Source: a virus. Taken from it: 44,775 bases of DNA. The stretch covers positions 1 through 44,775 of the IMG/VR virus record IMGVR_UViG_3300048759_000165; one strand, given 5' to 3'. Both the position numbers and the translations under genes were made by a program. Positions 9,001 through 17,610 of this stretch are shown piece by piece (the stretch's first letter is position 1; every line of letters starts with the position of its first letter). The notes beneath the pieces are model-generated. The model was given only the letters and a program-made list of their open reading frames with translations. It was not told the origin of the DNA and did not search any database.

Positions 9001-9389
9001 AAGAGTTAGAAGAAAAAGGTAAAAATCTATTAGCTTGGAGAAATAGATTAGACTTGATTAGTGGTAACCAATCTTACAGTACGCCGGTCGAAGCAGCCAG
9101 CGTAGAAGCAGGATTGGGGTTACAGCCAATTGCAATGGATTTAACTAGCAGGTTACCTAAACAGTTGGACAATGGTTTAATATTAGAGACTAAGGGGGGT
9201 AGTAATCAACCACAATATAAAATAGATCAAAGTTCATTTATTGTAAATCAGTTTAGCGCTCCAATTAACCAGGATGCTGGGCATAGTGACAGCGCAAGCG
9301 TGTCTAATGAACAAGCAGGTAAACAGATGCACCCGGCAATCGCTCCTTGGTTGAATCCTAGTCGAATACCAAATAGGTTAGGGAATTAA
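6051..9389 (+). CDS. Probable tail tape measure protein
   Basis: This 1,112-residue protein would sit inside the tail tube and set its length. Most of the sequence is helical and charged, with long heptad-like stretches at about 75-235 and 880-1000, glycine-rich segments near 300-330, and a hydrophobic stretch near 337-364. Those are normal tape measure traits, and it precedes the virion lysozyme, hub and spike genes as tape measures usually do. An unusual detail is a calcium-loop-like motif at residues 838-849 (DKNGQGLIQQGD), matching EF-hand positions 1, 3, 6, 8 and 12, followed at once by DINNDG, which resembles a dockerin pair. The C-terminal 100 residues look beta-rich, possibly the hub-binding end. 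An alternative is a large baseplate or internal virion protein, but the position argues for tape measure. Confidence 0.65.
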   Translation: MPDDPNNPQGPGNNNPQGPVNPDLSAALNVLSGLTTTMAALGETLEKTFTTVADMTDKVVDHLTDGVGTMKDFVKYSDNLQESYKEVAKWSKKAQNIGKDQMRDTDKAKKELEKLMGIYNKILKDSKANRTETELLNKELDKVKKVYSEIGKAIKLNEEELAKVGEIVSDSTKNVLALAKALSQLRPSLAHFKGIMGMLGTVGIGKGINYKIDRRLEQIQELKDKTEETKKHRIAATREHMTNKRDAALEQMKNMQKAGSSMFDEKGKPTKGGMDFLMSKMGFKGKKAADFKTGTMAEGFESEGATGVGYTAAMEGGSGVVGAMSTLSEGIEGAITTALTDFAPEIMIPIELLTGVIESLSKLFTTYVQQNKDMEKNLGKGGLFTAGFADAFSTARYALTPSMKSPLENVSLGITYKRNLDLAGAIANGGYNVSGSLRPDAPYAANMLPGANGGFMTGGLGLAQRSIFGAARIAGLSDTEGVEHLLKLLDKYGETLSTSERFFVQLNKDTSAAGISTTKYLKIIDEVSGHFDRMNKSLEATTDMMRNLSRYGTISSESLKDMMEFLQKGGTSQGADDMTKVFAAMGEDPRMHKKIIDNMKERIGDLADEFNTTVSEQQMGGKGIEVPTDIRKRMESGDTQGALNEIQRAQNRIAGLTGKDATMIQPLTAKLKDLTQLIEQTQGAETNPMKAEAMKKAMGNTVEQNNEETIRNIHKILQASKMSLGQFLGGTASNDSIRVAEEVRKMVAPSTTLADLHNRVSELSDQFQKSVVTTAEQGAPKSPERRSSLKELVNMFWNLKDRGGLAITLSKKGIMSMEQVMDKSMTQEKLIDALDSVDKNGQGLIQQGDINNDINNDGFNAMKNSEELLYHINERQKKDKITDKDREKDLDVARMLPRRETTPADAIGAIFQPWIFELIHGVEKLVDLATLGTNDTEALKKLYEEDKGSIQKEIDNTQKSMDDISQGLTDIAGIHTTEADKKRKELEEKGKNLLAWRNRLDLISGNQSYSTPVEAASVEAGLGLQPIAMDLTSRLPKQLDNGLILETKGGSNQPQYKIDQSSFIVNQFSAPINQDAGHSDSASVSNEQAGKQMHPAIAPWLNPSRIPNRLGN

Positions 9390-9390
9390 T

Positions 9391-9411
9391 AATCAATAAT
9401 CAATAATCAAT
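9391..9411 (+). repeat. Three tandem AATCAAT copies directly before a start codon
   Basis: AATCAAT occurs three times in a row without interruption and ends at the base before the ATG of the virion lysozyme gene; a degenerate copy (AATTAAT) precedes it. No purine-rich ribosome-binding sequence is visible, so these AT-rich repeats occupy the place where one would be expected. Confidence 0.85.
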
Positions 9412-10866
9412 ATGCCAACAATATATAATTTCAACCAATTAGAGGGTTTTGCAGCTAATGCAGGTTTTACAGGAGATCAAATACCCATCATGGCCGCTAT
9501 TGCTTTAGCGGAGAGTAGTGGGAATCCCAATAAATATAATCCAGACGACCCTGGGGGGTCAGTAGGCCTTTGGCAAATAGATGGGCATTATTGGCCACAG
9601 TATGACCAAAATGTAATAACAGATCCTCAAGCTAATGCTGACGCAGCCTTCGCTATTTTCCAAGCCCAAGGTTACCGTGCTTGGACTACCTTTGGAAGCG
9701 GTGCTTTTTTGGACCATCTAGACCCAAATACAGCAACTCAAGTTGCTAGTACTTTAGGAATTTCCCGGTTTAATGTACTAAATACTCCAGTAGCGCCTCA
9801 AGTAGGAAATATTATTGGGCCTAACACAACCGGTACTAATTACGGATTATCAGCGGCTGATCTTACACCGCCTTTACAGGTTCCGGAGCCAAGTCTAAGC
9901 GCCACGCCATGGTATTTGGATAGAAATTTAGTCACTGGAAATCCTCATGCGCGTGGTATGGTACAACCAGTGAGTTTTGTAGTATACCTGGATCGTAATG
10001 ACCCCACACAAACGCTGAATAACCCCACTAATCAGCAACCTATCGTCATTGAACTCAACACATCAATGACTACATTTGAAATAGCAAGTAAGCATGTTTA
10101 CAATCGCACCCCATCGCGTACAGGTATGCATATCACCCTCTGGGGTATGCAACCGGATCTCATCAATGGTAGCGGCACTACGGGAGTGTTTATGAATCAA
10201 TACGGTATTACAGATTGGTTCAGCACCGCTCAAATTAATGATGAGATAGCTAAATTGGTAGGAGCTGGTTTTAGTAACAATCCCGATACAGAAAGGGCTA
10301 TTAACCAAAACCCAGAAGCCTATCGAGTAGCGGCACAGGATTGTTTTGTAGAATTTTTGAAGTTATTCCAAATGAACGGTAATGTGTGGTATCACACGGA
10401 TAGTTATAACGGAACTATGGGCGAACAAGAACAACAAGCCCCGAATGGTTGGTCTACCAAAGTAGGAGCCAGTTCATTTCAACAACATGGGCGTAACAAT
10501 GATGTTATGACACGCGGGTATGTGGGGATGAAGTATAGAAACAATGTTTATTTGGGGTATTTCAAGTCTTTGAATTGGACCCAAGATGCGGACAGCCCGT
10601 TTCAATGGAAATTTTCTTTTACATTTCAAGTTGAGAATACCTATACATCATTGTATTATCCCAATTTCCAAGTTACTCAACCTCTCCCTAAGATTAATTT
10701 ACTGGCTCAAGCTACAACGCAGCCGATTGTTACATTGACAGAACGTGGGGGATCCGCAAGTGTAGGAGGTCTTACCACAACTATGGTTACATCTGCAACT
10801 AATACCATAGCTCAAACTTTAGGTCCAGTACAAACTACAACTTCAGGACCCGTGGGAGATATTTAA
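9412..10866 (+). CDS. Virion lysozyme-like domain fused to a baseplate hub-type protein
   Basis: This 484-residue protein probably cuts cell wall during DNA entry while forming part of the tail tip. Residues 1-110 have the lysozyme/soluble lytic transglycosylase pattern: ALAESSGNP with likely catalytic E34, then SVGLWQID at 50-57. The remainder (about 165-430) is a beta-rich domain containing YGITDWF and GYFKSLNW, resembling the domain of the next protein, so the two appear paralogous. The C-terminus ends with a 37-residue Gly/Thr-rich tail (residues 442-478) shared with the large hub protein downstream. There is no signal peptide, as expected for a virion enzyme. The start is the ATG after the AATCAAT repeats; no clear ribosome-binding site is seen. 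The stop overlaps the next ATG by one base. Confidence 0.75.
   Translation: MPTIYNFNQLEGFAANAGFTGDQIPIMAAIALAESSGNPNKYNPDDPGGSVGLWQIDGHYWPQYDQNVITDPQANADAAFAIFQAQGYRAWTTFGSGAFLDHLDPNTATQVASTLGISRFNVLNTPVAPQVGNIIGPNTTGTNYGLSAADLTPPLQVPEPSLSATPWYLDRNLVTGNPHARGMVQPVSFVVYLDRNDPTQTLNNPTNQQPIVIELNTSMTTFEIASKHVYNRTPSRTGMHITLWGMQPDLINGSGTTGVFMNQYGITDWFSTAQINDEIAKLVGAGFSNNPDTERAINQNPEAYRVAAQDCFVEFLKLFQMNGNVWYHTDSYNGTMGEQEQQAPNGWSTKVGASSFQQHGRNNDVMTRGYVGMKYRNNVYLGYFKSLNWTQDADSPFQWKFSFTFQVENTYTSLYYPNFQVTQPLPKINLLAQATTQPIVTLTERGGSASVGGLTTTMVTSATNTIAQTLGPVQTTTSGPVGDI
10735..10845 (+). repeat. Shared C-terminal tail, copy 1
   Basis: These 37 codons near the end of the virion lysozyme/hub gene align without gaps to codons at 15000-15110, with 28 of 37 residues identical by my count. 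The shared core includes GGLTTT and TIAQTLGP. Parts of the DNA are also identical, for example GGGGGATCCGCAA. Confidence 0.85.
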
Positions 10867-12032
10867 TGGCAAGCACAAATACAAACAACTCCAATATTGG
10901 ATCAAATGTAAGTACCGATTTTAGTGATTTCAATATAACTGCGGGAAATTCGGCGCAAACATCCCCTGTTCAACTGCCTATTCGCGGAGAGAAACGCATC
11001 ATTCCCTGTCCTATTAGCCCCAGCGATACCAGTAGTCAGATTGAAAAAGCATATACAGCACGGGGACAAAAATCCCCTCAAGATAAGGGTTACGCTGCCA
11101 CCGGTCGAACAAGTCTTGTGCAATATAGCGATTTTTTTACAGCGGGGGCGATGAAACCCTTCGTGGATTATGTACTCGTTCGTATACCACATCGCGGAGT
11201 TACATCCACAGGACAACAAAATGGTAATGCACCAGCAGCTATTTTTCGATTTCTCATTAACCCGTCTCAGGTTCAAGTCAATCGACAAACTTTAGATGGG
11301 CAAGCTATGACTCGTGCTGGCTGGCAGATAGGTGTGTGGGGAGAAGATTCTTTCCAAGTAAATCTCAGCGGTAAAACCGCTGGCCAATATTTTGCCTTTG
11401 GAGTTACAGATCAGTTTCAACCATTTTCAGATTCCTATCGGAATTTAGAGTCTTTGGTCATGGTGTTTGAAAATAACGGATACTGGTTTGAAGGAGAGCA
11501 AGCAGCTGAAGGCCCACTCGCAGCGGATTTCACCAGACGTAGAATCAAAATGCACCAAGATGTCGAATTGTGGGTAGGAAATTTTATTTGGTACGGTATG
11601 TTTGATTCCCTTACTATTAGTCAATCGGCGGAAGCACCTTGGCTGATGAATTTTCAAATCAGTTTTATCGCGTGGAAAGAGAGATTTCGCTCCACATCCC
11701 CGTATCAAAATTTGATTCTCAATAATGTACAACGAGGGCATACTTATGGAGCATGGGCTTCGGCTGCTACCACTTCACAAAATGGTACAACTACAGTATC
11801 ATCGTTGGCTAATTTACCTCCATCAAATATACCAGGAACCAATATTTCTAGTGTTGGGTTTAGTACATTGAATAGTCAACCAGCTTTAGTCTCCCCATCT
11901 GTTGCGGCTGCTAATGTTAACAATACCCTGCCACAAGTAGCTCCTACATCCGTAGATAATATGGCAAATACATCTTTTCTTTTAAACCCCACTAGTGTGG
12001 CAGCGTCTAATTTTTATAACGGAGTTTCTTAA
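10866..12032 (+). CDS. Baseplate hub-type structural protein, paralog of the preceding gene product
   Basis: This 388-residue protein has a flexible N-terminus of about 95 residues and a beta-rich core (about 98-285) running from FVDYVLVRIP, through FRFLINPSQVQVNR and WQIGVWGEDSFQVNLSG, to LMNFQISFIAWKERF. The core parallels the second domain of the upstream protein in order: a WG-containing strand, a GVTD/GITD segment, an FxxNGYW/NGNVWY segment, and a terminal strand pair with SPFQW or APWLM. The C-terminal 100 residues are Ser/Thr/Asn-rich and probably disordered. It starts in a one-base overlap with the upstream stop and has GGGAG seven bases before. A role as a hub or tube-to-hub adaptor is inferred from this similarity and from its position between the tape measure and spike genes. 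Confidence 0.65.
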   Translation: MASTNTNNSNIGSNVSTDFSDFNITAGNSAQTSPVQLPIRGEKRIIPCPISPSDTSSQIEKAYTARGQKSPQDKGYAATGRTSLVQYSDFFTAGAMKPFVDYVLVRIPHRGVTSTGQQNGNAPAAIFRFLINPSQVQVNRQTLDGQAMTRAGWQIGVWGEDSFQVNLSGKTAGQYFAFGVTDQFQPFSDSYRNLESLVMVFENNGYWFEGEQAAEGPLAADFTRRRIKMHQDVELWVGNFIWYGMFDSLTISQSAEAPWLMNFQISFIAWKERFRSTSPYQNLILNNVQRGHTYGAWASAATTSQNGTTTVSSLANLPPSNIPGTNISSVGFSTLNSQPALVSPSVAAANVNNTLPQVAPTSVDNMANTSFLLNPTSVAASNFYNGVS

Positions 12033-15000
12033 ATGGCTATTCCAGTTCCATTTGATCCGAATAACGCAGTTACCGTTACAGGTACAGGTGCAACAGTAGA
12101 AACGCAGAATTCTACACTCCCGAATCAACTACCTATCTCCAATACATCACCTACAGGAGTTACGGGTACAGTTCCATCCCAAACTCCGGCTACTACTATT
12201 AGAAATTTGTCCCAAAGTTGTCAAGAAAGAGAAATAATCAAGACCGCTCCCGATGTTATTGTGTATTTAGAGGGAACCCCCTATTTGACAAATTACTTTA
12301 TCGACGATCCAAAAACCAAAGCTAGTAGTACTTTAGTGAATTTTAATGACCATGTCACAGCATTCAACGCTTCTTATGATACAGATATAATGGTACCCAA
12401 CGCCACTATCGGTTTGCAGGTTCCAAATTTTTTAAGGTACTTGTATAAAATGCCTGGTGGTAACAATCTTTTAGAAACTATGATGCAGGTACAAGTATAT
12501 GCTAAAGGATATTACTTAGCATCAAACGGAGATACAGTATATCGCCGGGTTTTCAAGGGAATTACATCTCACATAAGTTATAACGATAATGGAAAAACTC
12601 TGGAGATATCAATTCAATGTCAAGGGTCAATGCACTTACTTGAAAAGATGCAAATTAATGTTCACCCATCTGCAATGGCAGCGGCAACTTTAGGGAGTAT
12701 GTTAACCTGGCAGCAAAGTATTTTTGGAGATAATAATTGTTTTACTATCTTAGCAAAAGCTTTCACAACAGGTTTTCAATCGGATGGATTTCAAGCTAGT
12801 TCAGTTAGGAGCACAGATGGAGGTTATTTAACTCCAAGTGATATGTTTTATTCCGCTGTTACTAGAGGTTACATGGCGAAATGGCAAGCCATTTTGATGA
12901 ATATGATTAAAGATGTACATATTTATGGGCCAGACAAAGATACTTTAGGGCAATTAGATCAATTACAAGAAGATGAAAATAAAGGGAAGATGGACAAAGA
13001 TAAGAAGTATGCTAGTGTTACATCTCATCCCGTAAAAACTTTTACTGAAACGATTACTGATAACTCCCCTTATTATAAAAAAATACAACAATTTTTACCT
13101 TTTAGAACTCCCGCTAGTTTACAGCTTACTGAGAGTGTTATTGTTAATAGATTGGATCTTATTCGTGAAGTAGTTAAGAAGATGGATTTTGAAGCATATC
13201 AAGATATTGATGGTAAGATTATTATCAAACCACCTTTGTACAATCTGGATGTCACAAACTTAGGTACTCGGTCTAAACAAACTAGTTCCAGCCCTCAAAA
13301 TTTTGACAGTTTAGTTCAATCATCTATATCTACTGCACTTAGTGGAGGCTCGACGCCAACAACAACTACCTCTAGTAATTCAGTGTCTGCTAGTAGCATT
13401 AATCCACCATCTACTAGCAATAGTATGACGAATCCTCTGACTCAAATTTACCCGCAAAATAACCCTTTTGTGGTTTATTTATCAGAAATGTTAACAGAAC
13501 AGGAAACAGAAGATCAAAGCGCCATTCGACGCACGCGCACCACTATAACAGGAAATATTATGCCGTGGCAGGGGAACAATTTTCCGGCACCCGCAAAGCC
13601 AGTAGCGGAGTATATTGATGTCACAAAACTAGCAAAGTTTGGTCTTAGGGAAGAACCCATGCAGCAAGTACCCTGGCTTACAATGGGAGACAAATATACT
13701 CTATTCGCTCACGCTGCCGCAGAAACAGCTAGGACAAATAGAGGGTACCGTACTTACTCGTTTACTATTCCCATGCGCCCTGAATTGAAATTGGGATTCC
13801 CCGTATTTATACCCCACAAAGATATGTACGCATACATAAAATCTGTAGCTATAAATTATCAGGTTGGGGGGTCAGCTACAATGTCCATAGTATGTGATAC
13901 AGTCCGACCTAGAGTTTTGGTTAAGACAGCTCAAACATCTACTACGGGCAATGTTAGTAATTCACCGGCCACAAAATTTTCCGCTTATACCACAGCCCCT
14001 AATTTAATTTATATGTGGACAAATAATCCAGTCGCAGCTACGGTGTTTGATCCCGCGCAACCCCAAAGTTACAATCAATATATTCAACAAACCGCTGGGG
14101 GTAATCAAAATACAAACACTAATATGACAAGTGAGCTAAATGTATCTCAATCTTTACCCGCTGTTACGAAAAACATTGACGGAACAAAATTTGGTCCAAC
14201 AGATCAACAAATAAAAGTGTATTCTTATCTATCCACTACCTTAGCAACAACCGTAGGTAATAAAGCCAGTACTCCTACATCTACTTATGTTATCGTAAAT
14301 GATACGGGGTATTTTAATGGAAGAGCAAAAGACCCAAATTATCCAGGCCGACCAGCGGATGGAGATTATGTAAAGGATATTTGTGGTAATCCAAATTCTG
14401 TTATTCCTTACACAGATGATAAAGGATATGAATTAATATCCCCATTTCCATGGGGGAGATGGAAAGATCTCAACACAACCATCAGTGAAATAACCGAACA
14501 GGGGTGGATTAATATTCCTCAGACTAACGGGTTAAATGGGCAAGATTTACAAGATGAGACAACTTTTCAAAGTACGGAGGCTTTTTTGTTTGCTGGTTTA
14601 GGTACTCCAACGGCTACAAGTGACCCATCGACTATGTTATCCACGGCCATGGCTACCCAACAAAGTACAAATACTACACCTACATCGGTTTCACCAGCTT
14701 CAGCATCAGCTCCAAATTCACCGAATACCGGGGGAAATTCGACAAATACCATACAACCAGATGTTACTGTAATAGTATTAGATTACAGTCAACCAGGTTC
14801 TAATAGTAATTTGTTAAATGCAGCTCAACCAGAAAACGCCTTGGCCGCTAGTTTAGTTAGCGCTAAAAACGCTGGATTGGCCGAACAGCAGCTAGTTAGC
14901 GTATTAGTATCTGGGACTGTAGCTCCAATCCCAGCGGTGCAAGAACAATTATTAATTGCTCAAAACAGTGCGGCTAATGCACAGCAGTCATTTGCTACAC

Positions 15001-15137
15001 TGACCTTACCAGGGGGATCCGCAAATGCTGGGGGACTTACTACAACTAAGGTTACAGCTTCAACTAGTACTATAGCTCAAACTTTGGGTCCAGCGCAAAC
15101 TACAACGAGTAATTTACCAGTAGATATAACACCATAA
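12033..15137 (+). CDS. Large baseplate hub protein (gp27/gpD-like)
   Basis: This 1,034-residue protein probably forms the ring carrying the spike. Residues about 72-220 start with APDVIVYLEGTPYLTNYF and continue with the strand-rich pattern of hub proteins. A second structured part (about 545-640) contains MGDKYTLFAHAAAETARTN and GFPVFIPHKD, which resembles the later hub domain that reports coordinates for the spike interface. A Ser/Thr-rich linker lies near 430-470. After the hub core comes an extra region (about 720-900) with a GYFNGRAKDP segment of unknown fold, then a low-complexity stretch and a 37-residue C-terminal tail shared with the virion lysozyme protein. GGAG lies nine bases before the ATG. 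At twice the length of typical hubs it is unusual. The next gene is a spike, which supports the call. Confidence 0.7.
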   Translation: MAIPVPFDPNNAVTVTGTGATVETQNSTLPNQLPISNTSPTGVTGTVPSQTPATTIRNLSQSCQEREIIKTAPDVIVYLEGTPYLTNYFIDDPKTKASSTLVNFNDHVTAFNASYDTDIMVPNATIGLQVPNFLRYLYKMPGGNNLLETMMQVQVYAKGYYLASNGDTVYRRVFKGITSHISYNDNGKTLEISIQCQGSMHLLEKMQINVHPSAMAAATLGSMLTWQQSIFGDNNCFTILAKAFTTGFQSDGFQASSVRSTDGGYLTPSDMFYSAVTRGYMAKWQAILMNMIKDVHIYGPDKDTLGQLDQLQEDENKGKMDKDKKYASVTSHPVKTFTETITDNSPYYKKIQQFLPFRTPASLQLTESVIVNRLDLIREVVKKMDFEAYQDIDGKIIIKPPLYNLDVTNLGTRSKQTSSSPQNFDSLVQSSISTALSGGSTPTTTTSSNSVSASSINPPSTSNSMTNPLTQIYPQNNPFVVYLSEMLTEQETEDQSAIRRTRTTITGNIMPWQGNNFPAPAKPVAEYIDVTKLAKFGLREEPMQQVPWLTMGDKYTLFAHAAAETARTNRGYRTYSFTIPMRPELKLGFPVFIPHKDMYAYIKSVAINYQVGGSATMSIVCDTVRPRVLVKTAQTSTTGNVSNSPATKFSAYTTAPNLIYMWTNNPVAATVFDPAQPQSYNQYIQQTAGGNQNTNTNMTSELNVSQSLPAVTKNIDGTKFGPTDQQIKVYSYLSTTLATTVGNKASTPTSTYVIVNDTGYFNGRAKDPNYPGRPADGDYVKDICGNPNSVIPYTDDKGYELISPFPWGRWKDLNTTISEITEQGWINIPQTNGLNGQDLQDETTFQSTEAFLFAGLGTPTATSDPSTMLSTAMATQQSTNTTPTSVSPASASAPNSPNTGGNSTNTIQPDVTVIVLDYSQPGSNSNLLNAAQPENALAASLVSAKNAGLAEQQLVSVLVSGTVAPIPAVQEQLLIAQNSAANAQQSFATLTLPGGSANAGGLTTTKVTASTSTIAQTLGPAQTTTSNLPVDITP
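15000..15110 (+). repeat. Shared C-terminal tail, copy 2
   Basis: This is the second copy of the 37-residue tail found at 10735-10845, here at the end of the large hub protein. The two alignments are gapless and both end nine to eleven codons before the stop region, so the motif is C-terminal in both proteins. Confidence 0.85.
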
Positions 15138-15138
15138 T

Positions 15139-17523
15139 ATGCCGCTACTAAGAAAAAATACGGATTTTTATCCACCTACATCATTTGAAAGAACAAATGA
15201 AAGCCTCCACCGCGATATTTTCATTGTAGAAGTTCTTACTGTTGACTATGAGCGTAAAGTAATGACAGTAGAAGATGTCAAAGATGGCCTTATTTATGGT
15301 AATGTTCAAGTATTTCCATCCGCGTCCACTTCATCACAAGGATACGATATGGTAATGCCCGAACAAGGTTCTATGGGAATTGCTTGTAATTTTGCTTACG
15401 ATAAAGGTTTTCGTCAGGTGATGATAATTAGCTGGATTCATATGGATAGGTATCTTGGGATAGATGCTGTTGGGGTTAGACAAATATCCGGCACCCGAAT
15501 CCAAGGTTATAGCGACCGTCTGAGAGGTGTATATCGAAAGGCGTTCCCAGGGCAAAAAACATCAGCTTATACAGGTGGGGCGTCAGAAAAGGTGGATACC
15601 GGCTGGGATAGACAAGCAGCCGATTATAGCAGAGATAAAACGGATGCGGATAAGCGTCAATGGACTCAGATAGCGGCCCGTAGGGTCTCCTATACCGATG
15701 CTGGGGTATCTTTTGAGGGGTCAGTGAATCGCCCTCTGGCATCAAATTTAATCCCTGTGATTCTCCCAGATGGGACAATGGAATATGTAGCCTACCTGCA
15801 ACCCGGAGCCCAACCATCAGATCGATATGTTAGCGGGAAGCAGGATGTAATTCCTTTCGCTGAACACACAGAATTGACGCAGGAATTCTCTCTTGATTAT
15901 CCCATGCCTTATGAAGTATTACAGACCAGTTTGTTTAACACCGTATTAGGTTCTACCGCAGACCCATGGGCACGCACTAAGGTAACCTCTCCCAGCGGTC
16001 AAGTAGCTTACGATAACGAAACTTACATGATTACCCAGACTTGGGATGATCCGTTTGATGATAGAGCAAAAGCCGTGGGTCCAACACTTAATGAAGGACC
16101 TACCCCGCAACGTAGAGCTTTTATTGTAGAAAAATCTCAAGGCACCTTGGTTGGATATAATATTTTTGACCAGGCAACTTACGGTCATGTGTTGAAGCCT
16201 GTTCTATTCCCTTATAATTACTGCGGGCGTTTTGGAGCAGATGTGGAATCAGGATATTTGCCAGTTGTGGATTCCGCGGATCATGAAGAAGCTCGTTTAG
16301 CAGCATCTTGTCTAGCAATACGATTCCCTTATGACCAAAACACTACGCGATTGGATGTAACGAAAGAGGGTTTTATCAGCTTGGAAATCGGATCGACTTT
16401 ACCTAAAGAAAATATTCTAAAGCATTGGCAAGGTGGATATGAACACCCCCACGGTGCTGGCCGTTCTTTAGAAGCGCACCTTGTAGGTAGTGCAAAAATT
16501 GTTATCGGTAAAAATAGAGATGAAGAAGATGCTTTGGACGCTCAAATTTTAGGGCAATCTGTAATTCGTCTAGGGGCGGATGATGCATCTCTTCCGAATT
16601 CTCGTCGCACAGTACAGACTCAAATTCGAAGTAATGGAGATATTCCGGCGACTCGTACTTTACAGTTCTGGACCGAACACAAATTGAATCCAGGGGACGC
16701 CGGTAGCCTAACTATGAAAACGGGTGCTGAGAATATATCTCTTCGCGCTGCTACGGATGGAGGCGCTGTACTACGCTTGGGGGCTAAGAATCCAGCATCT
16801 TTACGCCGTCATTTGATTAATGGGTACTCCGATGGTCCTGGTAAAACCGCTTATCCAGAATCTCCTACAGGACCTTATGGCGGAGGTACTGATTGTGGGG
16901 AACCTTTCCATGGTCGCATAGACTCCAAGAGCCCGGGTCGTCCCACCTACGGAGCCGGGGATAATATTTATCGGTTCCATGATCTTACTCAAGTAGGAAC
17001 ACCCCCGCCAAATTCGGGGACAACTGACTTTAATCCTTTTCCCCCATACGCATGGAGTGGTTCTCCAGTAATCAACATGGATGCTCATGGGCAATCTCTT
17101 GATTTGCATGCTGTGCGAGATGCTTTATTGCGTTTGGGTTCAAATCCAGATTCTGGGCAATCGTTGCTTTTAGACTTAGCCGGTGGAATAGTTGCAGCAC
17201 TGGGAAAAGACAATCAGGGGCGTTCTATTACCGCGGCCTTAGACGGCGGGATTGAGATTACTATACTTCCTAACGCACAAGGAAAAGCCATGCGATTAAA
17301 TATTATTGGTGATGTTGACATCTCTCATAAAGGGCACCTTCAGTACAACTGTGGGGGAGATATAATTACAGAATGTACAACAGCGAGAAGTATTGTAAAA
17401 ACAGATCGTATTGAAACACAGATGAATGCGATTAGTGCTTCTCTTGTTAGCGATAAGAGAGAAGCTCCAAATTCTGTGGATAATAATGGACTTTATGTCA
17501 GCAATGAAAATCAAATTTCTTGA
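15139..17523 (+). CDS. Baseplate central spike protein with OB-fold
   Basis: This 794-residue protein probably forms the trimeric spike below the hub. Residues about 25-105 look like the gpV/gp5 OB-fold: VEVLTVDYERKVMTVED followed by GNVQVFPS, MVMPEQGSMGIAC and RQVMIISWIHMD. The long middle is beta-rich and repeatedly contains RLGA-type strands, typical of spike beta-helices that bury alternating hydrophobics. The end (about 721-770) has short regular strands such as NIIGDVDISHKGHLQYNCGG, like gp5-type beta-prism repeats. No lysozyme domain is inserted here, which fits with that activity being in the gene three upstream. It begins one base after the hub gene stop; no clear ribosome-binding site is visible. 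An 87-base gap follows without a recognisable gene. Confidence 0.75.
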   Translation: MPLLRKNTDFYPPTSFERTNESLHRDIFIVEVLTVDYERKVMTVEDVKDGLIYGNVQVFPSASTSSQGYDMVMPEQGSMGIACNFAYDKGFRQVMIISWIHMDRYLGIDAVGVRQISGTRIQGYSDRLRGVYRKAFPGQKTSAYTGGASEKVDTGWDRQAADYSRDKTDADKRQWTQIAARRVSYTDAGVSFEGSVNRPLASNLIPVILPDGTMEYVAYLQPGAQPSDRYVSGKQDVIPFAEHTELTQEFSLDYPMPYEVLQTSLFNTVLGSTADPWARTKVTSPSGQVAYDNETYMITQTWDDPFDDRAKAVGPTLNEGPTPQRRAFIVEKSQGTLVGYNIFDQATYGHVLKPVLFPYNYCGRFGADVESGYLPVVDSADHEEARLAASCLAIRFPYDQNTTRLDVTKEGFISLEIGSTLPKENILKHWQGGYEHPHGAGRSLEAHLVGSAKIVIGKNRDEEDALDAQILGQSVIRLGADDASLPNSRRTVQTQIRSNGDIPATRTLQFWTEHKLNPGDAGSLTMKTGAENISLRAATDGGAVLRLGAKNPASLRRHLINGYSDGPGKTAYPESPTGPYGGGTDCGEPFHGRIDSKSPGRPTYGAGDNIYRFHDLTQVGTPPPNSGTTDFNPFPPYAWSGSPVINMDAHGQSLDLHAVRDALLRLGSNPDSGQSLLLDLAGGIVAALGKDNQGRSITAALDGGIEITILPNAQGKAMRLNIIGDVDISHKGHLQYNCGGDIITECTTARSIVKTDRIETQMNAISASLVSDKREAPNSVDNNGLYVSNENQIS

Positions 17524-17610
17524 AAAGATAAGGGGATATAGTGGAGACAGCCTACTCTTTCAAGACGAGCAGAATACGGCGTGCTTAAACGTAAGGCAGA
17601 GAGAATATAA

